Part shown: positions 45,272-54,867 of the stretch, in pieces
Layout of the letters: every line of letters begins with the position of its first letter
How positions within the stretch are numbered: the first letter of the stretch is position 1
NCBI GenBank assembly: GCA_029975275.1
Contig: JARKPN010000139.1
Coordinates: forward strand, 1-64,000
DNA length: 64,000 nucleotides
Reading direction: 5' to 3'
Source of the DNA: Geobacteraceae bacterium
GTDB lineage: Bacteria > Desulfobacterota > Desulfuromonadia > Geobacterales > Geobacteraceae
Program-made: the position numbers and the translations under genes
Notes under the pieces: generated by a model
The model's database searches: none
Told to the model about the DNA's origin: nothing
What the model saw: only the letters and a program-made list of their open reading frames with translations

Positions 45272-47311
45272 CTATGCCCCGCCTCTCGTGGCCTCGGCGA
45301 TGATGCCCCCCATGTCCAGGACCAGAATGGTGCGCTGGTCTCCCAGGTCCGCGGCGCCCGCTATCCCCTTCACTCCCTTGAAGGTCTCGCCCAGGGACTT
45401 GATGACGATGTCCTGCTGGCCCAGGAGTTCGTCCACCACGATACCGACCCGCCTGTCGCCATCCCCGGCCACGACCGCGTGGGAGCCTCCTCCGGCCGGG
45501 ACCTCCCCGATCGCGAACAATCGCTCCAGGTGCAGGAGCGGAAGGGTGGATTCGCGCAGCTGGATGACCTCTTTCTGTTCCACGGTCCGGATCTCGGTCT
45601 CTTCGAGGGAGATGGTCTCCCTGACGTAGGTGACCGGGATTCCGTAGGTGCGGCCCGAAGTCCCGATCAGCAGGGCCTTGATGATGGCGAGAGTGATGGG
45701 GAGGGTGATGATCACCCGGCTCCCGACGCCCTGTTCGCTTTGGATCTCCACCGTGCCGGATATGGCGGAGATGTTGTTCTTCACCACGTCCATCCCGACG
45801 CCGCGGCCGGACACGTCGCTCACCCGGTCGGCGGTGGAGAACCCGGGAAGAAAGATCATATCGAGGATATCCTTGGGCGAAAGGCCTTCCTCGCCGGCGA
45901 TGAGCCCCAGATCCACGGCCTTTCCGGTGATCTTGTCCAGGTCGAATCCCCTGCCGTCATCCTCCACCTCGATGACCACGTAATTCCCCTTCTGGGAGGA
46001 GGAAAGCCGGATCACGCCCGTTTCATCCTTGCCGAGCGCCCTTCTCTCGGCGGGCGGCTCGATGCCGTGATCTAGGGCGTTGCGGATGATGTGCATCAGG
46101 GGGTCGGTGATGTCCTCCACGATCATCTTGTCCAGCTCGGTGTCGGTTCCGGACAGCCTCAGGTCGATCCTCTTTCCCTGTTCCCGGGATATCTTCCGGA
46201 CGATGCGGGACATCTTCTCGAACAGCTGTCCCACGGGAACCATGCGGACCTCCATGACCCGCTTCTGGAGCTCGTTCAGCTTCCGCTCCATCCCCTTGGC
46301 CGCCTTGCCGAGCTCGACCGAGAGTCCGGAGAAGCCCTGGCTCCGCATCCGGTCGGTTACGGCGGCGATGGTGCCGTGGGAAAGGATCAGCTCGCCGACG
46401 ATGTTCATCAGTTCGTCGAGCTTGACGATGTCCACCCGCATGGTTTTGGAGACGCTCCGGGCCGACCGCGCCTGCCCCTCCCCGTCCGCCGGCGCCGCCT
46501 CTTCGGGGCGGAGAGGGGGCGGAGGTTCGGGGACGGGAGGGTCCTCCTTCGCCGGCGGAGCGCCGAGCCGCGCAGCAGAGACCCCTTCGAGGCCGTCGAG
46601 GCCGGAAAGGACATCGCCTCCCCCGGACGTCCCGAACAGGATGTCGAAGGCTATCCGGTTTCCCCGATCTCCTTCCGCGCTCGGGAGGGTGCTTATCACC
46701 TCCCCGTTCCCTTTCAGCAGGTCGATCAGCTCGCCCAGTTCCCGGTCGAAGCTGTCCAGGGAATAGGAGGCGTGGAAAAGGTAGAGACCCCTCCCCTTGC
46801 CGATGTTCTCCCTGAGGCGGTGTTCCTCGTATTCGGTCAGGGACCGGAGGATCTTGTCCGATATCCCCAGTTCCGCCGGCGAGGAAGCGGTCGATTCCTT
46901 GCGTGCACCGGAGACGCAGGCGCCAATCCGCTCCAGAACCGGGGAAAGCTCCGGTGGCGCGGTGCCGGGGGACCCCACCCCCCGGACCACGGCACCGAGG
47001 ACATCGACCGCGTCGAACAGCACCGACAGCGAGTGGGCGTCCAGAGCGATCCTGCCGAGGCGCAGACAGTCCAGCAGGCTTTCCAGGTGATGGGCCAGCT
47101 CGGCTGTCTCGGAAAAGCCGAACATGCCCGCAAGCCCCTTGAGGGAGTGGGCGCTGCGGAAGATGGAGTTCACCGTCTCCGGGTCGTATTCATCGCGGTC
47201 CGCGGATTCTCCCAGTGCCAGCAGATCACCGCCCAGCTGCTCCAGTATCTCCTCGGCCTCGGCCAGAAAATCCTTGGCCGCCCTGCCCAGGGGTTCTCGA
47301 TAATCCGTCAT
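45272..47311 (-). CDS. cheA: chemotaxis histidine kinase CheA
   Basis: 679-residue cytoplasmic kinase. P1/Hpt phosphoacceptor H55 is in SAHSLKGLAGMFGF. A low-complexity stretch leads to P3 dimerisation helices (about 300-360). The P4 ATPase has NALDHGIEPP, DDGRGFDL and GRGVGMDVVK, and the P5 CheW-like domain is C-terminal. A canonical CheY-binding P2 is hard to see in the 150-290 region. ATG 47311 follows AGGGAG. It is followed by the ExeA-like ATPase after 1 base. Confidence 0.96.
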   Translation of the reverse strand: MTDYREPLGRAAKDFLAEAEEILEQLGGDLLALGESADRDEYDPETVNSIFRSAHSLKGLAGMFGFSETAELAHHLESLLDCLRLGRIALDAHSLSVLFDAVDVLGAVVRGVGSPGTAPPELSPVLERIGACVSGARKESTASSPAELGISDKILRSLTEYEEHRLRENIGKGRGLYLFHASYSLDSFDRELGELIDLLKGNGEVISTLPSAEGDRGNRIAFDILFGTSGGGDVLSGLDGLEGVSAARLGAPPAKEDPPVPEPPPPLRPEEAAPADGEGQARSARSVSKTMRVDIVKLDELMNIVGELILSHGTIAAVTDRMRSQGFSGLSVELGKAAKGMERKLNELQKRVMEVRMVPVGQLFEKMSRIVRKISREQGKRIDLRLSGTDTELDKMIVEDITDPLMHIIRNALDHGIEPPAERRALGKDETGVIRLSSSQKGNYVVIEVEDDGRGFDLDKITGKAVDLGLIAGEEGLSPKDILDMIFLPGFSTADRVSDVSGRGVGMDVVKNNISAISGTVEIQSEQGVGSRVIITLPITLAIIKALLIGTSGRTYGIPVTYVRETISLEETEIRTVEQKEVIQLRESTLPLLHLERLFAIGEVPAGGGSHAVVAGDGDRRVGIVVDELLGQQDIVIKSLGETFKGVKGIAGAADLGDQRTILVLDMGGIIAEATRGGA

Positions 47312-47378
47312 GGCTCCCTTTCCGTCCGTATGGCGCGGCCTCCGGAAACGCTGGCCAGCATCCCCCGGACCAGGGTCG

Positions 47379-47744
47379 TCATCCGATGTATTCCAGTATC
47401 AGCTCCTGCAGGCGTTCCGGATCAAAAGGCTTCACCAGATACTCGTCGGCGCCGAGGGCCAGCCCCCGCTCGCGGTCCTTCTCGCTGCTTTCGGTGGATA
47501 TGATGAAAAGGGGAATGGCGGCGTAATTGGGGTTGTTCCTGACGTAGCTGATGAGCTCCAGGCCGTTGATGTCGGGCATGTTGATATCGGTGATGATCAG
47601 ATCCACCTTCTCCCTGGGGAGGAGCCGCAGAGCGTCGAAACCGCTGTTCGCTTCGACCACGGCATATCCCTCCATGGCCTCTATGGCGGCGGCAAGGAAA
47701 GATCTCATGGCATGGGAGTCTTCGGTTATGAGTATCTTCTTCAC
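47379..47744 (-). CDS. cheY: CheY-type single-domain response regulator
   Basis: 121-residue receiver with E8/D9, phosphoacceptor D53 (ITDINMP) and K105 in LVKPF. Its start overlaps the stop of the DUF4388 gene (ATGA) and it precedes cheA by 67 bases. It resembles the CheY at the other end of the operon closely (both DINMP and E..DRERALALGA/RERGLALGA), consistent with duplication. Confidence 0.94.
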   Translation of the reverse strand: MKKILITEDSHAMRSFLAAAIEAMEGYAVVEANSGFDALRLLPREKVDLIITDINMPDINGLELISYVRNNPNYAAIPLFIISTESSEKDRERGLALGADEYLVKPFDPERLQELILEYIG

Positions 47745-49423
47745 TTTCCCTCCCGGGCTCTTTCGGTAAGCTTTCGTTGCAGCCGCGCCTTCTCCATGGC
47801 CAGCCCGGCCTGGGAAAGGAATATCTCCAGGGTGTCCGTGTCGCCGATGGGGCGCGGTTCAGGGAGGTTGTCGCCGTACAGGAGCGCCACCACCTTCCCC
47901 TCGCTGATCAGAGGGCCGACGAACGTCTCCACCGGGGTCCCGCCCCCCAGCTGCCCAAGGAGGTGCCGGTTCCATTCGGTGACGCCGGGAGACTGCTTCA
48001 GCGCCATCTTCGTTTCGATTACCCGGCTGAAGAGGTGATCGGCGTCAACGGGGATCTGGAGATCGCGCACCCTGGCGTCGGCCTGGCCGTCCGGATCGAT
48101 GATGCCGAACTGGCCGAGCCCCATGATCCCGTTATTCCCGATGGTGAACACCACGGCGCGATTCATGAATTCGGCGGCGAACCGGAGCACCAGCAGGATG
48201 ACCTCCCCCTCCAGGGAAGGGTTGTTCAACTCCTCCAGCATGCTCCGGAGCAGTGAGACGCCCGGCTCCACCCCGACCGTGACGCTGACCGGCACGAAGT
48301 CCTCGCCGATCTCCCGGAACAGCTCGTCCCCAAGGTTGACGGTCTCCCGGGCCGGAGCGGCCCCAACCATCTGACCGGCGCCTATGAGCACCGACCTGAG
48401 CCTTTCCGAGAACGAGCCGAATGCCCCTGCATCGGAAATCTCCCCCCTGCGGGGCTTGAGCATGAACGGGTAACCGTGATCCCGAACCTTCTGCTCGGCG
48501 CCGCTGGTCCTGTGGTCAGCCAGCACCAGTACGCCGAGATCGGGGAAGTTGTCCTTGATGAGCTCGATGAGCTCAAGTCCGCCCAGGATCCCGGAACCGT
48601 CCATCCTCGGCATGATCAGGTCCACCAGGACCAGGGGACGGAAGCCGTCGCGATAGAGAAAGTCGATCTTTATCAGGGTGTCTTCGGTCCTGGAAAAGTC
48701 GTGGACCGTGTATCCCCATCCGGCAAGGAGCGAGGCCAGGGCGCCCCTCACCTCCTCGTCGTCGTCCACCAGCACCGCCAGGCGTTCCCCGGCGGGCGCC
48801 TCCGCCGGTGCGGGTCCGGACTGCATCAGGTCGAATGCCAGGTCGCAGCTGTCGGTCAGGGCGGAGATCTCCCCGGCCCGCTCCCCCTCGTCCGGGGCAC
48901 CGCCCCGGTGACGCGCCTCGTCCAGGATCCGCGACCCCTCCATGGCCAGGAACTGGGGGTTCACCCCCCGCTCCAGCAGGTACTGCACCGGGTCGTGCCG
49001 CGGCTCCTCCAACGCGTCCACGCTGTCCCTGAGCTCGAAGTCGAACGACCCCTCGTCCCAGGTGAACATTTCGTAGACCACGCTCTCAATCCGTTCGCGG
49101 ACGATCTCCTCGATCAGGTCAAGCCGGACGGAGAACCGCTGCGCCAGGATGTCGCCGAGCCGCTCCCTGCACCCTTCGTCCGCCTGGATGGCGAGGGCCT
49201 GCCGGAGCATCGGCTCCTCTATTATTCGCTTGTTCAGAAGGAGTTGGCCGAGGTGGGGATGCCGGCCGTCGATGATTGCGCGGATGACCTGTCCCTGGCG
49301 GAACACGATCTCCCCCTCCCGTCCCTTGCTGTAGAGGGAAAGCACCCCCGACTTCCTGCTGAGGCTCACAATCTGGAGTATTTCTCCGAGGCCCAGGTCT
49401 TCCAGGTTGCCTACGAGGCTCAT
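47741..49423 (-). CDS. DUF4388-receiver-GAF-like regulator
   Basis: 560-residue multidomain protein and first gene of the che operon. An N-terminal DUF4388 domain (about 1-190, MSLVGNLEDLGLGEILQIVSL and FRQGQVIRAI) is typical of deltaproteobacterial signalling proteins. A receiver (about 235-355) with VDDDEE and VLVDLIMPRMDG comes next. A C-terminal GAF-like region (about 400-555, VFTIGNNGIMGLGQFGI, FVGPLISEGKVVALLYGDN) completes it. ATG 49423 is chosen to start at the conserved SLVGNL; a GGAG lies 10 bases upstream. The longer frame from 49501 is not supported. Likely a sensor/adaptor for the pathway. Confidence 0.85.
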   Translation of the reverse strand: MSLVGNLEDLGLGEILQIVSLSRKSGVLSLYSKGREGEIVFRQGQVIRAIIDGRHPHLGQLLLNKRIIEEPMLRQALAIQADEGCRERLGDILAQRFSVRLDLIEEIVRERIESVVYEMFTWDEGSFDFELRDSVDALEEPRHDPVQYLLERGVNPQFLAMEGSRILDEARHRGGAPDEGERAGEISALTDSCDLAFDLMQSGPAPAEAPAGERLAVLVDDDEEVRGALASLLAGWGYTVHDFSRTEDTLIKIDFLYRDGFRPLVLVDLIMPRMDGSGILGGLELIELIKDNFPDLGVLVLADHRTSGAEQKVRDHGYPFMLKPRRGEISDAGAFGSFSERLRSVLIGAGQMVGAAPARETVNLGDELFREIGEDFVPVSVTVGVEPGVSLLRSMLEELNNPSLEGEVILLVLRFAAEFMNRAVVFTIGNNGIMGLGQFGIIDPDGQADARVRDLQIPVDADHLFSRVIETKMALKQSPGVTEWNRHLLGQLGGGTPVETFVGPLISEGKVVALLYGDNLPEPRPIGDTDTLEIFLSQAGLAMEKARLQRKLTERAREGK

Positions 49424-49600
49424 AGGGACGAGTCTCCATTGTCCTGTAACGTCAGGGGACGGAACAGACCGGCTCCGGGGACGACTGCGAGGGTCCTGCA
49501 TATTGGAACATGCGTCACGGTCATGCGTTCAAAAACCTTCGGACGGATGGAATCTCGTGTGGTGAAACCCCGGCCTCGCGGCTCCGGGAAAGGCAGGGCA

Positions 49601-49629
49601 AGCATAAACCATACTCCGGTGCAAGTAAA
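49601..49629 (-). promoter_or_regulatory. candidate sigma-70 promoter for the che operon
   Basis: Minus-strand TTTACT (49624-49629), 17-base spacer, TATGCT (49601-49606), about 180 bases before the first gene of the operon. The -35 box overlaps a small hairpin (GGTGCAA/TTGCACC, 49618-49641) lying 5 bases after the der stop. Confidence 0.4.
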
Positions 49630-49645
49630 GAGATTTGCACCCCGG

Positions 49646-50959
49646 TCAACGATCCCTTCCCCTGAACAGAAAACGGAGCGGAGTACCGGAGAAACCGAAG
49701 GCTTCCCTCATCCTGTTGGCCAGATAGCGCTCATAGGAGTCCTGGATCCCCTCGGGGCAGTTGGTGAACACGGCAAAGGAGGGGGGACGGGTCCCCACCT
49801 GGGTCGCATAGTAGAACTTTACCCTCCTCCCCTGGAACAGTGGATGGTGGTGGGCGTTCACCGCCTCCTTGAACACCCTGTTCAGGTCCGCCGTGCCGAC
49901 CCGCCGGGAGTACTGCTCCATCACCTCCTCCACGGCCGCCATGATCCTGCCGGTGCGCTGACCCGAGAGGGCCGAGACGAACAGGATGGGAGCGTAGGAG
50001 AGATGGGTGAGCCGGGTACGGACCAGATCGACGAATCTCCCAACGCTGGAGTTGTCTTTCTTGGGGACGTCCCACTTGTTGACCACGATGACGCAGGCCC
50101 TGCCGGCCTCGCAGGCATACCCGGCGATGCGGGCGTCCTGTTCGGTTATCCCCTCCTCGGCATTGAGGACCAGCAGCACCACGTGGGCCCGTTCGATGCT
50201 GCGGAGGGCGTCCACGGCGCTGTACTTCTCGATCTTCAGACTGATCCTCCCCTTGCGCCGGATACCGGCGGTGTCGATCAGCATGAAGCGCTTTCTGTTG
50301 CAATTGAAGTAGGTGTCCACCGAGTCCCGGGTGGTGCCCGGCACTGGATTGGCCACCACCCGCTCATAGCCCAGCAGCCGGTTCACCAGCGAGGATTTCC
50401 CCACGTTGGGCCGGCCCACCACGGCAATACGGGTCACGTCCTCCTCGTCTTCGGCAACGGCGCCCCTGGGGAAGGCCGCTATCACCTCCTCCATGAGGTC
50501 GTTGATGCCGCGGTTGTGCTCGGCCGATATGGTGAATAGACGGTCCACCCCCAAGGCGTAGAACTCTCCGGCGTCCGCCTCCTGTTGCTCACCTTCCACC
50601 TTGTTCAGCAGATAGAACACCGGCTTGTCGACCCGGCGGAGCATTTCGCCCACCTCGCTGTCCGCCGGTGTCAGACCCTCCCGGGCATCCATGACGAACA
50701 GGATAACGTCGGCCTCTTCCATGGCCAGCTGCGACTGCTCCCGCATCTGCTGCAGCAGCCGGTCCTCGCTGGCCGGCTCGAACCCGCCGGTGTCGATCAG
50801 GGTGAAGGGGACCGGGAAGCGGTCCACCTCCCCGTAGTTCCGGTCCCTGGTCACCCCCGGTATATCGTCCACGATGGCCTTGCGCCTCCCCAGCAGCCGG
50901 TTGAACAGGGTCGATTTCCCCACGTTGGGCCGGCCGACTATAGCCACTATCGGTTTCAT
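49646..50959 (-). CDS. der: ribosome-assembly GTPase Der (EngA)
   Basis: 437 residues with the diagnostic tandem GTPase domains. G1 of the first is GRPNVGKST (residues 8-16), and the second has GRPNVGKSS near 185, NKWD and a DTAG switch. A C-terminal KH-like domain follows. It acts in 50S subunit maturation. ATG 50959 overlaps the era stop, so it ends the rnc-radical SAM-era-der unit. Confidence 0.97.
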   Translation of the reverse strand: MKPIVAIVGRPNVGKSTLFNRLLGRRKAIVDDIPGVTRDRNYGEVDRFPVPFTLIDTGGFEPASEDRLLQQMREQSQLAMEEADVILFVMDAREGLTPADSEVGEMLRRVDKPVFYLLNKVEGEQQEADAGEFYALGVDRLFTISAEHNRGINDLMEEVIAAFPRGAVAEDEEDVTRIAVVGRPNVGKSSLVNRLLGYERVVANPVPGTTRDSVDTYFNCNRKRFMLIDTAGIRRKGRISLKIEKYSAVDALRSIERAHVVLLVLNAEEGITEQDARIAGYACEAGRACVIVVNKWDVPKKDNSSVGRFVDLVRTRLTHLSYAPILFVSALSGQRTGRIMAAVEEVMEQYSRRVGTADLNRVFKEAVNAHHHPLFQGRRVKFYYATQVGTRPPSFAVFTNCPEGIQDSYERYLANRMREAFGFSGTPLRFLFRGRDR

Positions 50960-51849
50960 TCGTACCCCAGCTCCTTCAGCATCCGCCGGTCCTCGCGCCA
51001 GTCCCTGCTCACCTTGACGAACAGCTCCAGGAACACCCGGGCGTCCAGCAGCCGCTCGATGTCCTTCCTGGCCTGGGTGCCGATCCGCTTCAGCATATCC
51101 CCTTTCCTGCCGATGATGATCCCCTTCTGGGAGTCCTTTTCCACCAGGATGTTCGCTGCTATGGAAACCAAGCCGTCGGGCCGCTCCTTGAAACTCTCGA
51201 TCGTGACCGCAACCGAATAGGGGATCTCGTCCCTGGTCAGACGGAACACCTTCTCCCGGATCATCTCGGCCACGACGAAGCGTTCCGGCAGGTCGGTGAG
51301 GATGTCATCCGGAAAATAGGGGACCCCCTCGGGGAGGAGCCCGGCGACGAGATCCACCAGGAGCTCCACGCCGTCTCCCGTGGTCGCCGAGATGGGGACG
51401 ATCTCCCTGAAGGGGTGGAGCCCGGCGTACGCCGCAATTCCCTGGAGGAGCCTCTCCTTCTCCACCAGATCGATCTTGTTGACGACCAGGATAACCGGGA
51501 CCTCAACCTGGCCGAGCACCTCCATGACGAGATCGTCCCTCCCGCCTGAAAGGTGCGACGCGTCCACCATCAGCAGCACGGCGTCCACCCCCTTGACCGA
51601 AGAGAGCGCCGCCTCCATCATGGAGCGGTTGAGCCGGGAGCGGGCCTGATGGATCCCGGGAGTGTCGATGAAGACGATCTGGGTGCCCAGTCGGTTGAGG
51701 ATACCCTGGACCCGGTTGCGGGTGGTCTGGGGCTTGTCGGAGGTGATCACCACCTTCTCCCCCAGCATCCGGTTGAGCAGGGTCGATTTCCCCACGTTGG
51801 GCCGGCCGATGATGGCCACGAACCCGGAACGGAACGGCTTGTCAGACAT
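50956..51849 (-). CDS. era: GTPase Era
   Basis: 297-residue GTPase that binds the 3' end of 16S rRNA in 30S maturation. G1 is GRPNVGKST, then DTPGIH and NKIDLV. The C-terminal KH domain includes [18 protein letters not shown] 51849 lies 8 bases inside the preceding radical SAM gene and follows AAGGAT. The ATG at 51867 is possible but less well placed. The rnc/era pairing is widely conserved. Confidence 0.96.
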   Translation of the reverse strand: MSDKPFRSGFVAIIGRPNVGKSTLLNRMLGEKVVITSDKPQTTRNRVQGILNRLGTQIVFIDTPGIHQARSRLNRSMMEAALSSVKGVDAVLLMVDASHLSGGRDDLVMEVLGQVEVPVILVVNKIDLVEKERLLQGIAAYAGLHPFREIVPISATTGDGVELLVDLVAGLLPEGVPYFPDDILTDLPERFVVAEMIREKVFRLTRDEIPYSVAVTIESFKERPDGLVSIAANILVEKDSQKGIIIGRKGDMLKRIGTQARKDIERLLDARVFLELFVKVSRDWREDRRMLKELGYE

Positions 51850-52921
51850 AATTGATATCCTTGTCACTGTACTTCAGATCAGTAAGAATGTTGCCGCTTC
51901 GCACCCCATGAGGGCCGGCAACGGCCATATCAGGCGAGGAAAGGAGCGGATCACCCCGGACCGCGCTGACCCGGACTCCCTGCTCCCTCAGCAGCCGCTT
52001 CAGGTTGGAACGCCGCTGACCCACCACGTCGGAGACCCGGTCTGGTGAGCAGGAGACCTCCACTGCGGCACCGTCACGGGGCACCTCGGCGGCCAGGCGG
52101 ACCAGCAGGTCGTAGCGGAGCTCCGCCTCCACCAACTGGCGGAAGGCCGGGTGGTAGGGGCCGGCAACCACCGCCCCTCCCTGCCCCAGGTCTTCCGTGG
52201 GCTGGAGCCCCATGCGGATCACCGGCACCCGGGCCAGCATGGCCCGGTGGAGCATGACCTTGCACAGAGCCACTGCCTGTTGCAGGGTCAGAGGCCGGTA
52301 GGAGCCGGCGGCGAACAGCTCGGCCAGCCGGGTGCCGACCAGGACCACGGTGGGGTAGATGCGCATGAAATCCGGAGCGAGTGCCAGCGTGCCGGCCAGC
52401 GAGGCAAGGGAGGTCTCGGCCGAGTCTCCCGGCAGCCCCGGCATGAGCTGCAGCCCCACCCGGATACCCTCTCCCTTCAACTCTGAGACCGCCGCGGCAA
52501 CGTGGGCTGCCGAATGCCCCCGCCCCGCCAGTTCGAGCACCCGGTCGTCCAGGGACTGGACCCCCAGCTCCACGGTAGCCACACCCATTCTCCCGAGAAA
52601 CGCCGCGCAACGGTTGTCCACGCTGTCCGGCCGGGTGGATACCCGGACCCCGGAGACCTCGCCCGAGGCGAGGAGCGGCTGCAGCGGCTTCAGGAGCAGC
52701 TCCTGCTCTCCCCGCGGCAGGCCGGTGAAGCTCCCGCCATAGAACGCCACCTCCACGGACCCGCTGCCGCTGGAACGGCGATAGGCGGCCACCCTGTCGA
52801 GAATTTCGGCTGGGGCAGGGAGCACGTCCTCGGCGCCCGCCACCTTCCGCTGGTCGCAGAACACGCAGCGGTGGGGGCAGCCCCAGTGAGAGATGAAGAA
52901 GGGGACGATGGTCACCTTCAT
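51842..52921 (-). CDS. radical SAM protein, Elp3-like N-terminal type
   Basis: 359-residue radical SAM enzyme with C15-x3-C19-x2-C22 (GCPHRCVFC), a GGSFTGL motif and the [10 protein letters not shown] and QLMPGLPGD elements of the Elp3/HemN-like group. It lacks the acetyltransferase domain of true Elp3. The C-terminal third is unique. It overlaps rnc by 4 bases and era by 8, so it is embedded in a ribosome-maturation operon. A role in tRNA or rRNA modification is a reasonable guess, not shown. Confidence 0.88.
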   Translation of the reverse strand: MKVTIVPFFISHWGCPHRCVFCDQRKVAGAEDVLPAPAEILDRVAAYRRSSGSGSVEVAFYGGSFTGLPRGEQELLLKPLQPLLASGEVSGVRVSTRPDSVDNRCAAFLGRMGVATVELGVQSLDDRVLELAGRGHSAAHVAAAVSELKGEGIRVGLQLMPGLPGDSAETSLASLAGTLALAPDFMRIYPTVVLVGTRLAELFAAGSYRPLTLQQAVALCKVMLHRAMLARVPVIRMGLQPTEDLGQGGAVVAGPYHPAFRQLVEAELRYDLLVRLAAEVPRDGAAVEVSCSPDRVSDVVGQRRSNLKRLLREQGVRVSAVRGDPLLSSPDMAVAGPHGVRSGNILTDLKYSDKDINYV

Positions 52922-53637
52922 GGTGCCTCAGTGCCCTGTTCCAGCCGCTCCAGGGCTTCCCTGGCCGCGGCCTGCTCCGCCTCCTTCTTGCTCCTGCCGG
53001 TCCCCCTGCCGAAAGCCTCCTCACCGACGCGGGCCGTCACGGTGTAGGACCGCTCGTGGTCCGGCCCCGCGACCCGCTCCACCACGTAGTGGGGGGCAAC
53101 GCCGTAGGCCGCTTGGGCCAGCACCTGAAGGCGGGTCTTGTAGTCCCTCCCCTCGTCGTCCCGGACTGCTTCACTCAGCAGGGGACCGAAGAAACCTTCC
53201 ACCAGCCCGGCCGCCCGGTCCACACCACCGTCCAGGTAGACCGCGGCCACAAGTGCCTCGAAGGCATCGGCCAGCACCGATTTCTTCCTGCGGCCGCCGG
53301 TCTTCTCCTCGCCGCGGCCCATGACCAGAAAATCTCCGAGATCGATCCGCTCCGCCAGACTTGAGAGGGTATCCTCGTCCACCAGCGAAGCCCGCATGCG
53401 CGACAGGCTCCCCTCGCAGCTTGCCGGCAGGAGGTCCATGAGCCTGCGGCTCACCAGGAAGCCGAGCACCGCATCGCCGAAGAACTCCAGCCGCTGGTTG
53501 TCGCGTACCGGCGCGCCCTTGGCCTCGTTCAGGAAAGAGCGGTGGGTCAGGGCTTCGTTCAGCAGCTCCCGGTTGTCGAACCGGTAACCGATGGCGGTCT
53601 CCAGTCGTCCAAGGGCATGTTCTCTGTCCGGTTGCAT
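52918..53637 (-). CDS. rnc: ribonuclease III
   Basis: 239-residue double-strand RNA endonuclease for rRNA and mRNA processing. The catalytic signature NQRLEFFGDAVLG near 45 and later acidic residues are intact. A C-terminal dsRBD (DYKTRLQVLAQ to KKEAEQAAAREAL) follows. ATG 53637 has only a poor ribosome site, so translation may be weak. First gene of the rnc-era-der unit. Confidence 0.96.
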   Translation of the reverse strand: MQPDREHALGRLETAIGYRFDNRELLNEALTHRSFLNEAKGAPVRDNQRLEFFGDAVLGFLVSRRLMDLLPASCEGSLSRMRASLVDEDTLSSLAERIDLGDFLVMGRGEEKTGGRRKKSVLADAFEALVAAVYLDGGVDRAAGLVEGFFGPLLSEAVRDDEGRDYKTRLQVLAQAAYGVAPHYVVERVAGPDHERSYTVTARVGEEAFGRGTGRSKKEAEQAAAREALERLEQGTEAP

Positions 53638-54039
53638 AAATAAAAGTGTTTCTTTCGTTATGTGGAATAGTTACGGGCATTGTTCATGGGAATTTTGGAG
53701 TATAACGGACTATACCGATTTTATCAATACGGTTGGGAGGATAGAAGCGTCTGGTCCTGAGGGAAGTTGAGGTTGCCCACGTGGGGCGCGGGCCGTTTCG
53801 TCGCCCGGCCCGGAATAGGATCTTTGCGGAGCCGCCGTTTTCGATTCGCCGCGGATGTCTCTGGAAGGGAATCGAGTATCCGACAGTTCCCGACGAGCCG
53901 ATTTTTGTCTTGACATGTAACGCTTCCCTCAACATAGTAGCCGGCATTCGTTATAGAAGCCGAGCCATAGTGGAAAGCGTCCGGATGTTCAAACGGACAA
54001 TGCCTGTGTGCGGCATCCCAGCCGAAAGGAAAACTGTCC
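53638..54039. other. intergenic region between rnc and the SseB-like gene
   Basis: A 402-base divergent gap. It holds a small dyad GTATA-acggac-TATAC (53700-53715) on the rnc side and the promoter at 53910-53938 on the other. Short open frames here lack ribosome sites and coding character. Nothing else was recognised. Confidence 0.55.
53910..53938 (+). promoter_or_regulatory. candidate sigma-70 promoter for the SseB-like gene
   Basis: TTGACA (53910-53915), 17-base spacer, CATAGT (53933-53938), about 100 bases before the start codon at 54040. Confidence 0.5.
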
Positions 54040-54465
54040 ATGATGAATGAGTTTAAGCCGAACAACTCCCTTGAAGAGAAGCTGTTGGCCGTGTACCGGA
54101 AAGAAATCAGAATCGTGGATTTTCTTGAGATACTATTCGATTCGCAGGTGATCATACTCGCCGACCGGGATGTGGACATTACCATACCCGACACCAACTT
54201 CAAACCGCTTGCAATCAGCTCCCCCATGAATTTCAACGTGCTCGTCGCCTTCAGCAGCATTGAACGGGCCCAGGAGGCTCTAGCCAGGTATCCTGGCTAT
54301 CCCTGTGCGGTCGTTGTCGACACCGCATGGTTCCTACAGCGTGCCCATGATAACGTGGGATTCGCGCTGAATCCGGGCTGGCCGTACGGATTTGAACTCC
54401 CACCCGACGCCCTGCAGCAGTTGCTGTACCGCTTCGGCGTCAAAGAGTACGTCATGAGGAACTGA
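54040..54465 (+). CDS. SseB N-terminal domain protein
   Basis: 141-residue soluble protein resembling the SseB N-terminal domain: an N-terminal helix (SLEEKLLAVYRKEIRIVDFLEILFDSQVI), a middle LVAFSSIERAQEAL segment and a C-terminal GFALNPGWPYGFELPPDALQQLL. The molecular role of this domain is not established. AAGGA lies 10 bases before ATG 54040. The gene ends just before the orphan aldolase fragment and overlaps its 3' end (54452-54465). Confidence 0.8.
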   Translation: MMNEFKPNNSLEEKLLAVYRKEIRIVDFLEILFDSQVIILADRDVDITIPDTNFKPLAISSPMNFNVLVAFSSIERAQEALARYPGYPCAVVVDTAWFLQRAHDNVGFALNPGWPYGFELPPDALQQLLYRFGVKEYVMRN

Positions 54466-54694
54466 GGTCCCCCCTCCTGCCGTACACGACGAATTTCTCC
54501 ACCACCCGCTCCATCTCGTCGTCCGGCAGGGTGACCGGTTCGCCGATGCATTTGGCCTGATAGTAGATCCGGGCCACCAGTTCGATCTCATCCGCCACGT
54601 TAAAGGCGGCGGCCAGGTCGGGTCCCACGGTCACCAGGCCGTGGTTGGCCAGCAGCACCGCATTGCAGTTGCCGATTGCCCTGGCCACGTTGGC
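54452..54694 (-). pseudogene. orphan 3' fragment of class II aldolase gene
   Basis: Encodes only the last 80 residues or so of the aldolase found intact at 56349-56999 (IGNCNAVLLANHGLVTVGPD to VVEKFVVYGR). The two copies are about 94-95% identical in DNA over roughly 220 bases. Homology stops abruptly at 54694 (CCACGTTGGCC), after which AT-rich sequence begins. The catalytic HxH region and the start are missing. The last codons also differ from the intact gene. It is a remnant created by partial duplication. Confidence 0.85.
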
Positions 54695-54867
54695 CCAAAT
54701 TTGTACCAAATTTGTTAATAGAATGTCGCCCCCTAGCGGTTTTTACATCTTACCAAATCTTTTTACACAACTTTACAATGAAAAGGCATAGATTGCCTCA
54801 GCTCATAGAGCCGGCGGTACAACTTCAATACAAGCCCACGGGCAAGTCTCACCTCAAGAACAGCTAA
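54695..54867. other. AT-rich junction sequence before the SGNH gene
   Basis: A 173-base stretch much lower in GC than its surroundings, with a direct repeat CAAATTTGT (54698-54706 and 54709-54717). It marks the break in homology to the aldolase gene and serves as the leader of the next gene. No IS end could be recognised. Confidence 0.5.

Noticed and set aside
49590-49620. Sigma-54 promoter (TGG...TTGC) before the che operon
   Set aside because: Spacing between the GG and GC elements is 9 instead of 10 bases and the flanks do not fit. A sigma-70-type pair is a better match.
53684-53947. Short minus-strand frames upstream of rnc
   Set aside because: No ribosome site, atypical composition and overlap with a plausible plus-strand promoter.
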